A stretch of DNA of 64,000 nt from the NCBI GenBank assembly GCA_030068075.1, contig CM057834.1, positions 97,481,119-97,545,118 of the forward strand, read 5' to 3'. This document shows positions 48,161 through 59,547 of this stretch, piece by piece. The notes under the pieces were generated by a model that was given only the letters and a program-made list of their open reading frames with translations, searched no databases and was not told the DNA's origin. Source of the stretch: Paguma larvata. Its lineage: Eukaryota; Chordata; Mammalia; Carnivora; Viverridae. How positions within the stretch are numbered: position 1 is the first letter of the stretch; every line of letters starts with the position of its first letter. The position numbers and the translations under genes were made by a program.

Positions 48161-48482
48161 ATTAGTTAAGATGAGTCATACAGGAGCAGGGTAGACCCTA
48201 AATCTAGCTGACTGGTGTCCTTATAAAAAGAGGAGAATGCCACGTGACAGCAGAGGCAGATGGTTCTACAAGTCAGTGAACCCCAAGATCACTGGTAACA
48301 CCAGAGGCTATGAAAAAAAAAAGAAGCTAAGAACAGATTCCCTCCTAGAGCCCACAGGGAAAACATGATCCTCCAGGCACCTTGATTTTTTTGAGCCTCC
48401 CAGACTGCGAAAGAATACATTTTTGTTGTTTTAAGTCACCCAAATTGTAGTACTTTGTTAAGGCAGCCCTAGGAAACAAACA
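48161..48482 (+). mobile_element. MaLR-type (MLT1-like) LTR
   Basis: GACTGGTGTCCTTATAAAAAG, CCTAGAGCCCACAGGG, GGCACCTTGATTTTTTTGAG, then TTGTTGTTTTAAGTCACCCA and GGCAGCCCTAGGAAAC. This is the standard order of an old MaLR LTR 3' half. Confidence 0.7.
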
Positions 48483-48489
48483 CACTTAC

Positions 48490-49111
48490 TATGAATGGAA
48501 TTCTAGTCAGCAAGGAAAATAACAAAAAATATTAGATGCCACAGTCTGAGTGGATCTTAAAAGAAATACTACGCGAAAGACATAAACCACTGAAAATCTA
48601 CATCTTGTAGATTATTTACATGAAATGCTCTGAAGGACAGAACTATAGTGACAGAAAGCAGATTACTCATTACTTAGGCCAAGGGGTTGGAGGAGAGGAT
48701 TGACTCTAAAAGGAAATGAGGGTAAATAAATGTTAAAAAAAAAAAAATTTTAAAAAAGGGGCGCCCGGGTGGCTCAGTCGGTTGAGCGGCCGACTTCGGC
48801 TCAGGTCATGATCTCGCGGTCTGTGAGTTCGAGCCCCGCGTCGGGCTCTGTGCTGACAGCTCAGAGCCTGGAGCCTGCTTCTTCAGATTCTGTGTCTCCC
48901 TCTCTCTCTGCCCTTCCCCTGCTCATACTCTGTCTCTATGTCTCTCAAAAATAAATAAATGTTAAAAAAAAAAATTTAAAAGGAAATGAGGAAAACACTT
49001 CAGTGATGGAGCTCTTCTGTTTCTTGATCACAGTGGTGGTTATACAACTGTGGAAATTACCAAATCGATCAAACCGTACATTTACAATGAATGTAGAAGT
49101 AAAATTGTCAC
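48490..49111 (+). repeat. Ancient L1 3' UTR, split by a SINE
   Basis: The part after the SINE (48992-49111) has CAGTGGTGGTTATACAACTG and similar phrases of old L1 3' ends. The part before it (48490-48707) has GAATTCTAGTCAGCAAGGAA. It is heavily diverged. Confidence 0.5.
48722..48977 (+). mobile_element. Can-SINE preceded by a second SINE tail
   Basis: Exact copies of AAAAGGAAATGAGG lie at 48708-48721 and 48978-48991. Between them the unit starts with GTAAATAAATGTTAAAAAA and a mixed A/T run, which is the 3' tail of another SINE, and only then comes the head GGGGCGCCCGGGTGGCTCAG at about 48758 and a full SINE. The composite was inserted as one piece. Confidence 0.88.
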
Positions 49112-49187
49112 TGTTATGCCCAGAATTCAGGGACCCCAAAAACCACCAGGGAGCCGAGTCCGATGCAAGAACAAAGAGCCTTTATTC

Positions 49188-49417
49188 TTTTTTTTTTTTT
49201 TTAATTTTTTTTTAATGTTTATTTATTTTTGAGACAGAGAGAGACAGAGCATGAGCGGGAGAGGGGCAGAGAGAAAGGGATACACAGAATGTGCAGCAGG
49301 CTCCAGGCTCTGAGCCGTCAGCACAGAGCCCGTCACGGGGCTCGAACTCACAGACCGCGAGATCATGACCTGAGCCGAAGTCGGACGCTCAACCGGCTGA
49401 GCCACCCAGGCGCCCCT
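49188..49417 (-). mobile_element. Can-SINE inserted at an LTR poly(A) signal
   Basis: A young-type reversed SINE. Its 15-bp target duplication AAAGAGCCTTTATTC (49173-49187 and 49418-49432) is the LTR's own poly(A)-signal region read in reverse. Confidence 0.92.
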
Positions 49418-49476
49418 AAAGAGCCTTTATTCGAGCTAGCTCGAGCTCAATCTCCTACCACACCAATGCAGCGGTG

Positions 49477-49481
<5 letters not shown>

Positions 49482-49527
<46 letters not shown>
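49482..49527 (+). repeat. (GA)n microsatellite
   Basis: About 22 GA units inside the solo LTR, matching the more degenerate G/A-rich stretch at 61118-61165 in the sister LTR. It is probably an expansion of an LTR-encoded purine tract. Confidence 0.93.
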
Positions 49528-49533
<6 letters not shown>

Positions 49534-49762
49534 CGAGCATGTTCCAAAAACACAATAGTTTTAAAGGGGTCTAGGGGCAGTGGGAGGGGTGATGGTCGTG
49601 ACCCTAGCCGATTGGCTGAAGAAGGGTCAAGGTCCTGTTCCATAGGTCAAGCTTCTGCGCAGGCGCTTGGGACTCAAGGTGGAGGACACGGAACACAATG
49701 GAGTCAGTCCCAGTTTACCCTTAAGCAAAATGGAATCAATCCCGATTTTCGCTTACAGTCAC

Positions 49763-49970
49763 TATTTGCATGACACGCCATTATATATAGAAAATCCTAA
49801 GGATTCCATTAAAATATTGTTACCACTAATAAAAAGACTCAGTAGAGTTGCAGAATGCAAAACCGATGCGCGAAAATCTGTTGAGTTTCTATATGTTACC
49901 AACAAACTATCAGAAAAAGGAATTAAGATAACAATCCTATTTACAGTTGCTACAAAAAGAATAAAATATA
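49763..49970 (+). mobile_element. L1 ORF2 fragment
   Basis: The frame reads ENPKDSIKILLPLIKRLSRV and later VEFLYVTNKL, the ORF2 region just after the reverse transcriptase active site. It continues past the next SINE, at 50179-50228. The LTR at 49112 sits at its left edge. Confidence 0.75.
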
Positions 49971-50178
49971 GGACACCTGGGTGGCTCAGTAGGTTGAGCA
50001 TCTGACTCTGGATTTCAGTTCAGGTCATGATCTCAGGGTCATGAGATTGAGCCCCATGTGGGGTTCCGCTCTGAACATGGAGCCTGCTTGGGATTCTCTC
50101 CCTGTCTCCCTCTGTCCTTCTCCCCCACTCTTGCTCTCTCTCTCTTCTCTCTCTCTCTCAAATAAATAAAATTTTTTA
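49971..50178 (+). mobile_element. Can-SINE in the L1 fragment
   Basis: GGACACCTGGGTGGCTCAGT at the head, GGTCATGATCTCAGGGTC, a (TC)n stretch, and a tail followed by AAAGAATAAAAT, which repeats the left flank. Confidence 0.87.
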
Positions 50179-50228
50179 AAGAATAAAATGCCTAGGAATA
50201 AGTTTTACCGAGGAGTATTGGGAGATAT

Positions 50229-51037
50229 TGTAGGCTCCCAGGTTGAGACCCCTGCCTGTGTGGAAAAAGTGGTTGAAGCAAAATTCCTGCCGGCCAAGAT
50301 GGCGCCTAGTCTTTCCTCCTTCTAAATAATTTTTCAGGCTTGAGTTTCTTGAGCTACTCTCCTTGGCCCCAAGGAATGTAATGCTCTTTTGTTTTATGGC
50401 ATTTAGATAAAAGGGAAGGACTTGGAGCGTGATGCTTTGATGGATTACATCTGAATGAGAGTAGCCTGGCCACCTTAAAGTTGCATCTTGGGGATGGGTT
50501 GCATGATATGATAGCAGTTGTGAGCTGGCTGGATATTGGTGTGATTTGTGTAAATGTTAGGCTCCTATTATGTAAGTTCACTCAATCACAAGCAAAGGAC
50601 AAGCATTGGGAATTCTGTCCTTGCCGGATGGGTTGCACCTCCCCATCTAGTTGGAAGAATAGGCAGAATGACTCCTGGCCCATTTATAGATAATTAACAT
50701 AGGCAGGCCTAGGAAACTTCCTGCTCTCTCCCCCTGCCTTTAATTTATATGCTAATTAACTTGGAAACAACTTGCAAGACTGAGGAAATCACTTTACTGA
50801 TAAAACACATTATTGTTCAAACTGTGCTTACTGATGGGCTGTCACTCATTGCTGTAATGTCACTCATTACTTTTAAATAAAGACACTGAGACCGGCCGGG
50901 CAGAGATGCCAGAATTCCCAGGGCTGCCTGCTTGGTCTTCCTTCAGACTCCATCTCTCTCCTGGCTCTCTCATTTCCTTTCCCCCGACCGTCCATCTTTC
51001 ATGGACCCCTAGATTCCCTGGAACAAAGACCCCAGCA
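50229..51037 (+). mobile_element. 5' LTR of a betaretrovirus-like ERV
   Basis: An 809-base LTR from TGTAGGCTCCCAGGTTGAGA to GACCCCAGCA, two bases before a primer-binding site. AATAAA at about 50875 (TTTAAATAAAGACACTGAG) is the likely R-region poly(A) signal, and TTTATAGATAATTAAC near 50683 might supply a TATA-like box. No matching 3' LTR is found in the window. Confidence 0.8.
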
Positions 51038-51039
51038 AG

Positions 51040-51057
51040 TGGCGCCCAACGTGAGGC
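51040..51057 (+). other. Primer-binding site, tRNA-Lys(1,2) type
   Basis: TGGCGCCCAACGTGAGGC differs by one base from the Lys1,2-tRNA-complementary site used by betaretroviruses such as MMTV-type viruses and by many class II ERVs. It fixes the LTR's right edge. Confidence 0.85.
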
Positions 51058-51739
51058 CCGAAGGTAATCCTTTTTTTTTTTCCCCCTAAACTCCCTCTGA
51101 GATAGTTGGGATGGTTAGGACCCCACCTAAGGGTGCTGCAGACCCCCTTGTAGACATAGGCAAGGTGAGTGTGGTGGGTAGTTTCAGAACTTAAACTTTT
51201 TGAGAAGCACTGTGCCATACTGAGTCTAAAGAAAGAGGACTCGGTATAGAAATGAGAAGTTAAGCTTTTGAGAAGCAATAAGGCCATACTGAGTCTAAAG
51301 AAAGGACTCAGTATAGAAGTCAGAACTTAAACTCTTGAGAAGCAGGGGCCATTTGAGTCTAAAGAAAGGAGACTCTCTATTGACATTATTCATAGTCTCC
51401 TTATTAAGAAGGGGATTAAAGTTTCAAAACAACAGGTAGCACGCATTCTACATTTTGTTCAAGAGCAGCGCCCTTGGCTTCCCGAGGAAGGCACACTCAA
51501 TTCAGAAACACGGAGTGAAGTAGGAGATGAAATTAAGCAGTTTTATGTCACCAACGGACCTCAAAAGGTCCCTATCGACATTTTATCATTATGGACTGTC
51601 ATAAAGGAAGCTTTAGATTCAGATATAGATGAAATTCCCGGAGCTACGGCCCCTCCAGCTCCTATTAAGGCAAAGACATGGACGGGGATGAGGAGGAAAC
51701 TGAACCGGTTAAAGGTCCTACAGCTGCCACCCATTGGAC

Positions 51740-53490
51740 TTTCCTATTCCTAATGTAAGAAACTCTCTTTCTCTTACTGTTTCTCCTGCTATACTCTGGT
51801 TACTCTAACTGTATGTGAGGGCTTCTCCTTCATCCCCTGGATTAATAACTATGATGGTTGGAGCTCATGGACTCTGGCTAGTCTACCTCGGGATAGAGAT
51901 TTTAAGGAAGAGTCCCAGCAGCTGCCGAAAACTCCTTTTGTTTCAGGGAACTTCCCTGTCCTCTCTGGCCCGACATAGACTGCCTAATTCCCCTAGTGGA
52001 AAACAAAAGAAAATAAAATTTGGCGATCTGCTCATCTATCTGAGATGACGGACTTTAGGACCATGTGAAACTCTTTTCTCTGCCCTCTGTGCTTCAGTCT
52101 GCCTTCAAGCCTCCCGGCAGCTCTGCCCATTCTGTCCTCCCTTCCCCCCCCACTCCTCACACTGTCGTAAGGCAAAAAACGCCTCTTTAAACTTTAAATT
52201 TCCTCACTGGTGCCACAGGAGAACATTAACAATGGTAAACTTTTAAGGGGACATAGATAAAACATTATTAAGATAGATATGTCTTTTAAATCATAAAATT
52301 TTATTCTACTAAGGTTGAGATGAATGGGATTTCAAAAGTACACTGGTATAAAGTTGAATTCTGCTTTTCTCTCCATTCAAAACACAAAGTTTTCTTGGAC
52401 TGCTCTGCTCTTGATAAGATAATGTGAACAGAGGTTTTTTCTCTCTTCTACAGGAAAACCAAAGCTTTAGGTTTCGTCTTTAGCAGGTTCTTTGATGGCT
52501 CAGTAAAAACATCTCAATGTTAAAGGAGCTACGTTTTGCTAACAGCCATATGATGCTATACATCGGCTGTTAGGATCTTTTACTGCCACCTTGGTCAAAT
52601 AAATAAGAGTTTTAAGATTTGTGATGATCTGTAATCCTATTTAGGAGGTGCTTTATAATAACTTCCTGAGGTTTTAACAAACTTCCCGGGATTGAAATAG
52701 TAAATGAAACATATTTGGTGTTTCAACGAATTTAAGTTTGATGGATCTGTCTTTAAAGTTATCAGCATTAAACATAAAACTTTATTCTACTAAGGTTTAC
52801 CGAAGGTCAAACAAACTTATGTTATCTCTGTTCCAGTTTGTTAGCAAAAGGAAGCCTGAAACTAATGGTTAACTTGGTCTGCCTCATAGTTTTTGTGGGT
52901 AAATGTTAAGACAGCTTTCAAAGTCCCTGGTAACCTAAAGAGTTAAAAGTTTGGCTTGCTTGAGAACTTGAGATTGAATTCATTGTCTAACGAGATAAGA
53001 AGCTGAAGCACTAATTACTAAATGTAAGTTTGTACTTTGCACTTGTTGCAAAAACTAAGGATATTTGGAACGGTTGAAAAGCTTGCTTTGTGCTTAATGA
53101 ATTCATAAGTTTGCCATCTAACAAATTCTGATATAACATAGAGTTCACAATCGGTTACTACTTAGTTTTCACTGGAGACTAAGGTTTCTAGCAGTTAAAG
53201 TTCTGCGAAGTGTACTTAAGACTGATGGAAATAAGGAAAACAGCTCTGTATGTAGGAAAGTAGGAGATACGAAAGAAAGATATAAGAAGTAGAAATATAC
53301 TTTTGCTGAAGGTAAAAGGAAGTAATTTTGTTCTAAATGAGACTGGTTATTTGTAGAGAAATGGCTTGGGACAAAATCTAAATGCCAAAGACAAGTTGTG
53401 GAAGGTTCGTGAAGGAAAAATCTTTACAAAAGGAATTTTATGTGTGGTCAGGATGGACTAAGGTTAAAGACATGGATTTTGAAAGTACAC
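51740..53490. other. ERV interior without recognisable domain
   Basis: This lies between the gag-like and reverse-transcriptase-like pieces. It is AT-rich with many stops in all frames, and no protein family is legible. It could be decayed gag/pro, or unrelated sequence captured by deletion or insertion. Confidence 0.4.
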
Positions 53491-54521
53491 AGAGTTAGGA
53501 TTAAAATTCCTCCTCCTTTGACCCAAAGGCTGGGAAAATGGTGGCAATACCTTTGATGCCAGCCTCCCCTCTCCTGTGGCTGTTCCAAAGGATTTTCGAA
53601 TTGTTGTAATAGACTTACAAGATTGTTTTATCACTGTTCCCCTACATCGGGAAGATCGCCCTAGATTCACCTTTAGCCTGCCTTCTGAGAACCTTCTGTG
53701 GCCTTTTCAGAGGTGTCAGTGGAAAGGGTTGCCTCAGGGCATGAAAAACAGCCCCACCCTATGTCAAAAGGTTTGTGGATCAAGCTTCTAGACCAGATCG
53801 GTTTTGCAGGCTTTTAATGAGGCTTAACAGGAGGCACCTTTAAATGGTTACTTCTGCCCTCTACGCCCAGAAAGATAGTTACATCCTATCCGGCACTGCT
53901 GGCTACTTTACAAACAAAGGGGCGCAAACGTAGTAATTGCCTATAGCAAAGGTCAATTGGAACCCTAGAGGCCTGAGGCCTAATGATCTTTGGCAGATGG
54001 ATGTTCAGGTTTGCGTTGATAATCCTACTGGAAAAGCCTAAAGCACTGGTTAAATGGAAAGACCTTCTTCCTGGCCACTGGAAGGGGCCAGACATAGTGT
54101 TAACCTGGGGGCGAGGGTATGCTTGTGTATTTCCACAGGACGCGGACTCCCTCCTGTGGATTCCGGAGCGCCTAGTCCAGCCCTACGTGGACTCCTCTGT
54201 GCCTCCACCACCAAACAAGACTCACATTCCTCTGCCCCTGCTACCAGCCACTGAGCCGCCGCCTGACAAGGACAGCCCAAGCCCGCAGGACACTAGCACC
54301 ACCCCCACCAGGGTGCTGCTGCTCACCCGGTCACTTTGACCCGACCAACAAAACTCACTTATGATGTTCAAGCCTGTGTACAGGCGCCGTATGCAATTCT
54401 TATCGCCACCACTGCACAGGGTAGCTTACTATTGACCCGACTACAAACGGAAGTTACTCTGTTACCAGTTTTGCTTGCATTTTGACTAACTGTATGTCCT
54501 CACATTTTAATGTAAAATCCA

Positions 54522-54735
54522 AGGGCGCCTGGGTGGCTCAGTCGGTTGGGCGGCCGACTTCGGCTCAGGTCATGATCTCGCGGTCTGTGAGTTCGAACCC
54601 CGCGTCAGGCTCTGTGCTGCCGGCTCATCAGAGCCTGGAGCCTGCTTCCGATTCTGTGTCTCCCTCTCTCTCTGCCCTTCCCGTGTTCACGCTGTGCCTC
54701 TATGTCTCTCAAAAATAAATAAACATTAAAAAAAA
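54522..54735 (+). mobile_element. Can-SINE inserted in the ERV
   Basis: A young feline-type SINE with exact target duplication TTAATGTAAAATCCA (54507-54521 and 54736-54750), within the env-like part. Confidence 0.92.
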
Positions 54736-55099
54736 TTAATGTAAAATCCATAATAATTGTTAGCCAACCCCCTTATATAATGCTTCCTGTTACACTAACT
54801 CTCCCTTGGTATGATAATCATGGTTTACAAGTCATCCAGGAGATCAGTGATGCTCTCATGTGACCTAAAAGTGGGTTCGTTACTCCTTTGCGTTTTGATA
54901 AGATTGAACATTCCTGGGATAAAGTACAGAAACACATACTGGGAGTCTGGATAATAATCTTTCTAACTTTGTTCATCGCTCTTTTGTTTCCATGATGATC
55001 AAGATCAGAGTTTCCATTCTAATGTTACTCTTCTGCTACTTCCTGTTATCTTTAGAATTTTAAGCCGCAGCATAAATATACTTCAACAGAATTTCGTAC

Positions 55100-55370
55100 T
55101 TTTTGTTTGCCACGACATGGATGGACGTCATGGATGGAATTATGCCCAGTGAGGTAAGTCAGACAGAGAAAAACAAATACTGTAGGATCTCCTTTATATA
55201 TGGAATCTAAAAAAGAAAAAAACAAGACAACTTATACTGAGACAGATTGGTTGTTCCCAGAGGTGGGGGAATGGGTGACCCTGGAGGAGGGGGTCAAAAT
55301 ATAAAAAAATAAAGTAAAATGAATATATGTTATGACATACATCCACGTATATGGACTAGTGGGAAATCGC
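55100..55370 (+). repeat. Ancient L1 3' end
   Basis: CACGACATGGATGGACGTCA, then CAGTGAGGTAAGTCAGACAG and CTCCTTTATATATGGAATCT, are the old-L1 form of the ORF2 end and 3' UTR. Confidence 0.65.
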
Positions 55371-55529
55371 AAGAATGCTGGAAAAATTTTTAATGGATTA
55401 TTATATCTACGTCAAAGGGGATGAATTTTATTATATGTAAATTCTAATTCACTAAAGCTGAAAATTGCAGCATTTTGGTACAGTTGGGTACCAAAATTTG
55501 GATAATCAATTTTGGTAGATTTATGTGAT

Positions 55530-55735
55530 TTTTAAAAATTTATTCATTATTTTGAGAGAGAGAGAGAGCATGCCCAGGAGAGAGGTGGAGAGAGAGGGAG
55601 AGAGAGAATCGCTGGCAGGCCCCACACTGTCAGCACAAAGCCTGACACGGGGACTTCGACTCCCACACCATGAGATCGTGACCTGGGCCAAAGTCAGCAG
55701 CTGGATGTTTAACGCACTGAGCCACCCAGATACTC
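55530..55735 (-). mobile_element. Can-SINE, reverse orientation
   Basis: A reversed SINE with (GA)n at 55553-55568, GAGATCGTGACCTGGGCCAA, and an end of GAGCCACCCAGATACTCC. Confidence 0.85.
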
Positions 55736-55739
55736 CAAC

Positions 55740-56360
55740 GTAATTTACAATCATGTAAAACTGGCCACGAGCTCCCACACCACCTGTGTCCGTGACCTGT
55801 TACAATATGAATCTGTGTCTTTTCTCATCCACGGATGGAGTCTCTTCCCTTGGAGCTCAAAGCCTCAAAGGTTTGCAGTTCGCCTTTTGACAATGTCTGC
55901 CCCTTTATGCCTTTCTTGTTCCCGCTGTGTGATTTGACACCATTTTTCAACCCGTGTCCTCCTTCTCATGCATTTAAAAATATCTGTAACACTCTACCAG
56001 AAAGGACCTAGTAAAGAGACAAGAGGAAGATTCCTATGCACCTCCCAGCTCAGTCCCCAGGAAGTCTGTGGTCTACTGTCAATGTCAGCCCAGTTCCCAG
56101 AAGCTTCTCAACAGATCAAGCAGGCTTGTTAATTTACCTGTGTGCAGCCACACTTCTCGCCTGTCTTTGCCACAAACATTTCCTGCCGTGTCTCCTTTTT
56201 TTTCTCTTACCCATTACATAGAGTCGTGAGCTCCCCACAGGAGACGATGCAAAGTTCGTGCCTCCTACCCAGCCCTTCTGCGGAAGCCCAGTGAAGGACG
56301 GGCTTGAACTGGGGCGGTCCCGATTTACTCTGACTTTCAGAGTCCTGAAAACTGGGTTTT
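55740..56360. other. Unique sequence
   Basis: No gene or repeat is recognised. Confidence 0.4.
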
Positions 56361-56373
56361 AAAAGCCCAAACT

Positions 56374-56561
56374 GCCGACTTCGGCTCAGGTCATGATCTC
56401 ACGGTCTGTGAGTTCGAGCCCCACATCGGGCTCTGTGCTGATGGCTCATCAGAGCCTGGAGCCTGCTTCGGATTCTGTGTCTCCCTCTCTCTCTGCCCTT
56501 CCCCTGCTCACGCTCTATCTCTATGTCTCTCAAAGGTAAATAAACGTTAAAAAAAAAAATT
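56374..56561 (+). mobile_element. 5'-truncated Can-SINE with clean duplication
   Basis: It begins at GCCGACTTCGGCTCAGGTCA, so the first 30 or so bases (A box) are absent, yet AAAAGCCCAAACT lies on both sides (56361-56373 and 56562-56574). The truncation therefore happened during insertion. Confidence 0.9.
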
Positions 56562-56859
56562 AAAAGCCCAAACTACTTATAGAAAACCTAGTAGCTCGCT
56601 TTATTCTTGCTTACTTGAAGTAATAACGACTTGTAATGTGAATTAGAATTTCTCTTTTTCCAAGCTGTGAAGGGGCGCAAATGACGCTGTGTGAATAACA
56701 TCAAAGTCGCTTGCACATTCTCTCTCACTGTATTTTGTTTCTATTCAGCAAGAGATCAGGGATCTCAAAGTCAAGACGGCAAGCTGGCCATACACTAACC
56801 ATTGTGGAAAATGGATTAATATAAACTGTAGACCACAGGCGTCTTCTCTTTCTACAAAC

Positions 56860-57175
56860 CCTCAGGAACCCATGTCATGGAGAGCCTGGGCACATGAGCG
56901 TTGGTGACGAGAGGTCTCGACAGGTTCCTGGAAGGCAGAGAGCATGTAAGACCTGAAACCCACAAAACTCCAAGGAGAAAACAGGCAGCGAGCTCCTTCG
57001 TATTGGTCTCGGTGATGAGTTTTTGAATCTGACGCCAAGAGCAAAAACAGGCAGGAGGGACCACATCCAACTACAAAGCGCCTGCAGAGCAAAGGAATCC
57101 TTCGACAGAATGAAAAGGCAATCTACGGAGTGGGAGGAAAATCTTGGTAATCATGTATCTGATAAAAGGCTCTGG
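56860..57175 (+). repeat. Ancient L1 ORF2 fragment
   Basis: The frames echo the late ORF2 region (GAAAAGGCAATCTACGGAGT, then GTATCTGATAAAAGGCTC matches the conserved RQPTEWE...SDKGL order). There are many stops. Confidence 0.55.
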
Positions 57176-57384
57176 GGCAGGGCGTCCACGGGGCACACGA
57201 CCCCAGGCTAGGCTACAGAGGAGGTGGCCACTGAGGTCGCTGGGGTACCCTGGGGAAGCGGGGCTTCCGGAAATTTCATCTGCCATGGATGGGGTTTCGA
57301 GAAGGGGAGGGGTTGAAGTTGAGGATGTGAGAAAACTGATTTCCTGGTCTCTCGCTCTCCCCAATTCAGAACCCCACACTTCCG
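57176..57384. other. Unique sequence
   Basis: A short GC-richer piece between an old L1 fragment and a SINE. Nothing is recognised. Confidence 0.35.
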
Positions 57385-57598
57385 GGGCGCCTGAGTGGCT
57401 CAGTCAGTTGAGCATCCGACTTCAGCCCAGGTCATGATCCCACAGTTCACGAATTCGAGCCCCGTGTCTGGATCTGGGCTGACAGCTCAGAGCCTAGAGC
57501 CTGCTTCGGATTCTGCGTCCTCCTCTGTCTCTGTCCCTCCCCGGCTCACACTCTGCTCTTCTGTCTCTCAAAAATAAATGAAAACATTAACAATATTT
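57385..57598 (+). mobile_element. Can-SINE
   Basis: GGGGCGCCTGAGTGGCTCAG, GGTCATGATCCCACAG, GAGCCCCGTGTCTGGATC, and a tail with AAATGAAAACATT. Confidence 0.88.
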
Positions 57599-57599
57599 A

Positions 57600-58543
57600 T
57601 TTTGATTAAAAAAAAGAAAGAACCGCACGCTTCAAAGTATCTTTTCCGGAGTGCGCAATTAGAAGGTTCTTCTCTAAGGTTTAGAACCTCTTCAGAGGAA
57701 ACGCTCTGCCTGCCGCCCTGTAGTGGCTGCTCGGCGGGACAGCCTACCCTGCTTTGTCACCTCAAGTGGAGCCTACGGTTACCTTCCCCCACTGGCTACT
57801 CGGAACCCCTTTTCTAGTGATTTATGCTTAAACAGGAAGAGGCAAGCAGGGAGAATTGGCACTTGAGGAAGATACAATATAAAAGGGAGCAGGAAGAGAC
57901 AGAGATATACAGAAAAAAGTGACCCTTACGGAAGACAGTAAGTCAGGAAACAGGCAAAAACTAACCAAACACATAAAAATAAACTGGTCTTTCAGGTACC
58001 TAGATTATCAATCCTCAAGAGAAATCAACTAAAAGTACTGAAAAGTATTACGTATATTTTCTTAAAACGGTGGGTGAACAGGCAAGAAGATACACTTTCT
58101 TAGGCCTGGAGCTAAATGAGTGGAAACCCAGACCAGTAAAGGGAGGAGACCAGCCAGCCAGCCCCGGAAGGATATTTTACCAACCCTGAAACCTAACCTT
58201 CGCTTCTCTAAGCCACACTGACATAAAAACAAGGGTCAAGGCAAGGCCTGATTTGAGAGGGGGAGTCTGGTCGGGGGGGCCTTTCACCATAAACCCAACT
58301 GAGACTCTCAGTGAGGAGTGACTCAGAAATTCGTGGCTTCTGCCTAGTGGCCTGGATTATAAGCTTGAAAAAGAAAAAAGGCAGAAAGCAATTTAAAGAG
58401 GCTGAGATGCTTTAAGAGAGAAATGAGAAGAGAACAGGGGTAGAGGACATCTTCAAAATGATGACAGTTGCATTTTTTTTCCACACTGTTTAAATTCACC
58501 AATCCGTACATTTGGGAAATCTAACAAATCGCAAAAGATAATT
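57600..58543. other. Unique sequence
   Basis: No recognised repeat, gene or clear regulatory site. Confidence 0.4.
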
Positions 58544-58560
58544 AAGAAAGCATTCACACC

Positions 58561-59187
58561 GCAAACTGGTGCGACCACTCTGGAAGACAGGATGGAGGTT
58601 CCTAAAAAATTAAATGAGAACTACCCCACGACTCAGCAATTCTATTATGAGGTATTTATCCAAGGGATACAGGTGTGCTGTTTCGAAGGAACACATGCCC
58701 CCCAATGGTTATAGCAGCACTATCGACAATGGCCAAAGCATGGAAACAGGCCAGATGTCCATCAATGGATGAATGGATAAAGAAGATATGGTATATATAT
58801 ACAATGGACATTACTCGGCAATCAAAAAGAATGAAATCTTGCCATTTGCAACTATGTGGATGGAACTAGAGGGTATTATGCTAGGCAAAGTTAGTCGTCA
58901 GAGAAAGACAAATATCATATGACTTCATTCATGTGAGGACTTCAAGATACAAAGTAGACACACTAAGGGAAGGGAATCAAAACGAATAAAAACAGGGAGG
59001 GGGACAAAACATAAGAGACTCTTAAATATGGAGAACAAACGGAGGATTGCTGGAGGGCTTGTGGGAGGAAAGATGGGCTAAGTCAGTAGGAGGCATTAAG
59101 GAATCTACTCTGGAAATCATTGTTGCACTATATGCACCTAACTGGGAGGTACATTAAAAAATAAATACATTATTAAAAAAAAAAAAA
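58561..59187 (+). mobile_element. 5'-truncated L1 with 17-bp target duplication
   Basis: It begins GCAAACTGGTGCGACCACTC (late ORF2), runs through MDEWIKKIWYIYTMD and a 3' UTR to an A tail at 59173-59187. AAGAAAGCATTCACACC is repeated exactly at 58544-58560 and 59188-59204. Confidence 0.93.
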
Positions 59188-59330
59188 AAGAAAGCATTCA
59201 CACCTTAGCACATAGTAAAATTGTCCCAACAAAGCAGAAAGAATATCTTAAAGGGAGTCAGAAAGAACAGAAATGACCTTTGAGGAAGGGATAGTTGGAG
59301 TTATGCTGATCTTTTAAAATTTATTTACTT

Positions 59331-59547
59331 GGGGGCGCCTGGGTGGCTCAGTCGGTTGGGCGGCCGACTTCAGCTCAGGTCATGATCTCACGGTCTGTGA
59401 GTTCGAGCCCCGCGTCGGGCTCTGTGCTGACGGCTCAGAGCCTGGAGCCTGCTTCCGATTCTGTGTCTCCCTCTCTCTCTGCCCTTCCCCTGTTCATGCT
59501 GTGCCTCTATGTCTCTCAAAAATAAATAAACATTAAAAAAAAATTTT
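59331..59547 (+). mobile_element. Young Can-SINE inserted into an older SINE
   Basis: A near-consensus feline SINE. AAATTTATTTACTT flanks it at 59317-59330 and 59548-59561. That sequence is the reversed tail of the older minus-strand SINE into which it jumped. Confidence 0.9.

Larger units (their letters stand above)
49112..49757 (-). mobile_element. Solo LTR (class I-like), with a SINE inside
   Basis: A minus-strand LTR from TGTAAGCGAAAATCGGGATT (49757) to CTGAATTCTGGGCATAACA (49112), bracketed by GTCAC (49107-49111 and 49758-49762). It carries a (GA)n tract at 49482-49525 and a GAATAAAGGCTCTTT poly(A) region that is split and duplicated by a SINE at 49188-49417. The same LTR family recurs at 61010-61397. 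Confidence 0.88.
51058..55070 (+). pseudogene. Decayed class II (betaretrovirus-like) ERV interior
   Basis: Pieces appear in viral order. A gag matrix-like stretch at about 51380-51660 has SLLIKKGIKV and IKQFYVTNGP-type words. Reverse transcriptase blocks at about 53590-53770 have the [14 protein letters not shown] and [16 protein letters not shown] patterns. An integrase piece at about 53965-54000 (RPNDLWQMDVQ) is followed by an integrase C-terminal domain at about 54040-54190 (WKGPDIVLTWGRGYACVF). Proline-rich and env-like sequence follow to about 55000. The reverse transcriptase catalytic Asp-Asp block, RNase H and most of gag, pro and env are lost, with stops and frameshifts. It is non-functional. 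Confidence 0.75.

Noticed and set aside
53576..54339. Retroviral open frames as possibly functional or domesticated proteins
   Set aside because: The frames are short, miss catalytic blocks, and are separated by stops and deletions. Nothing suggests a preserved full protein.
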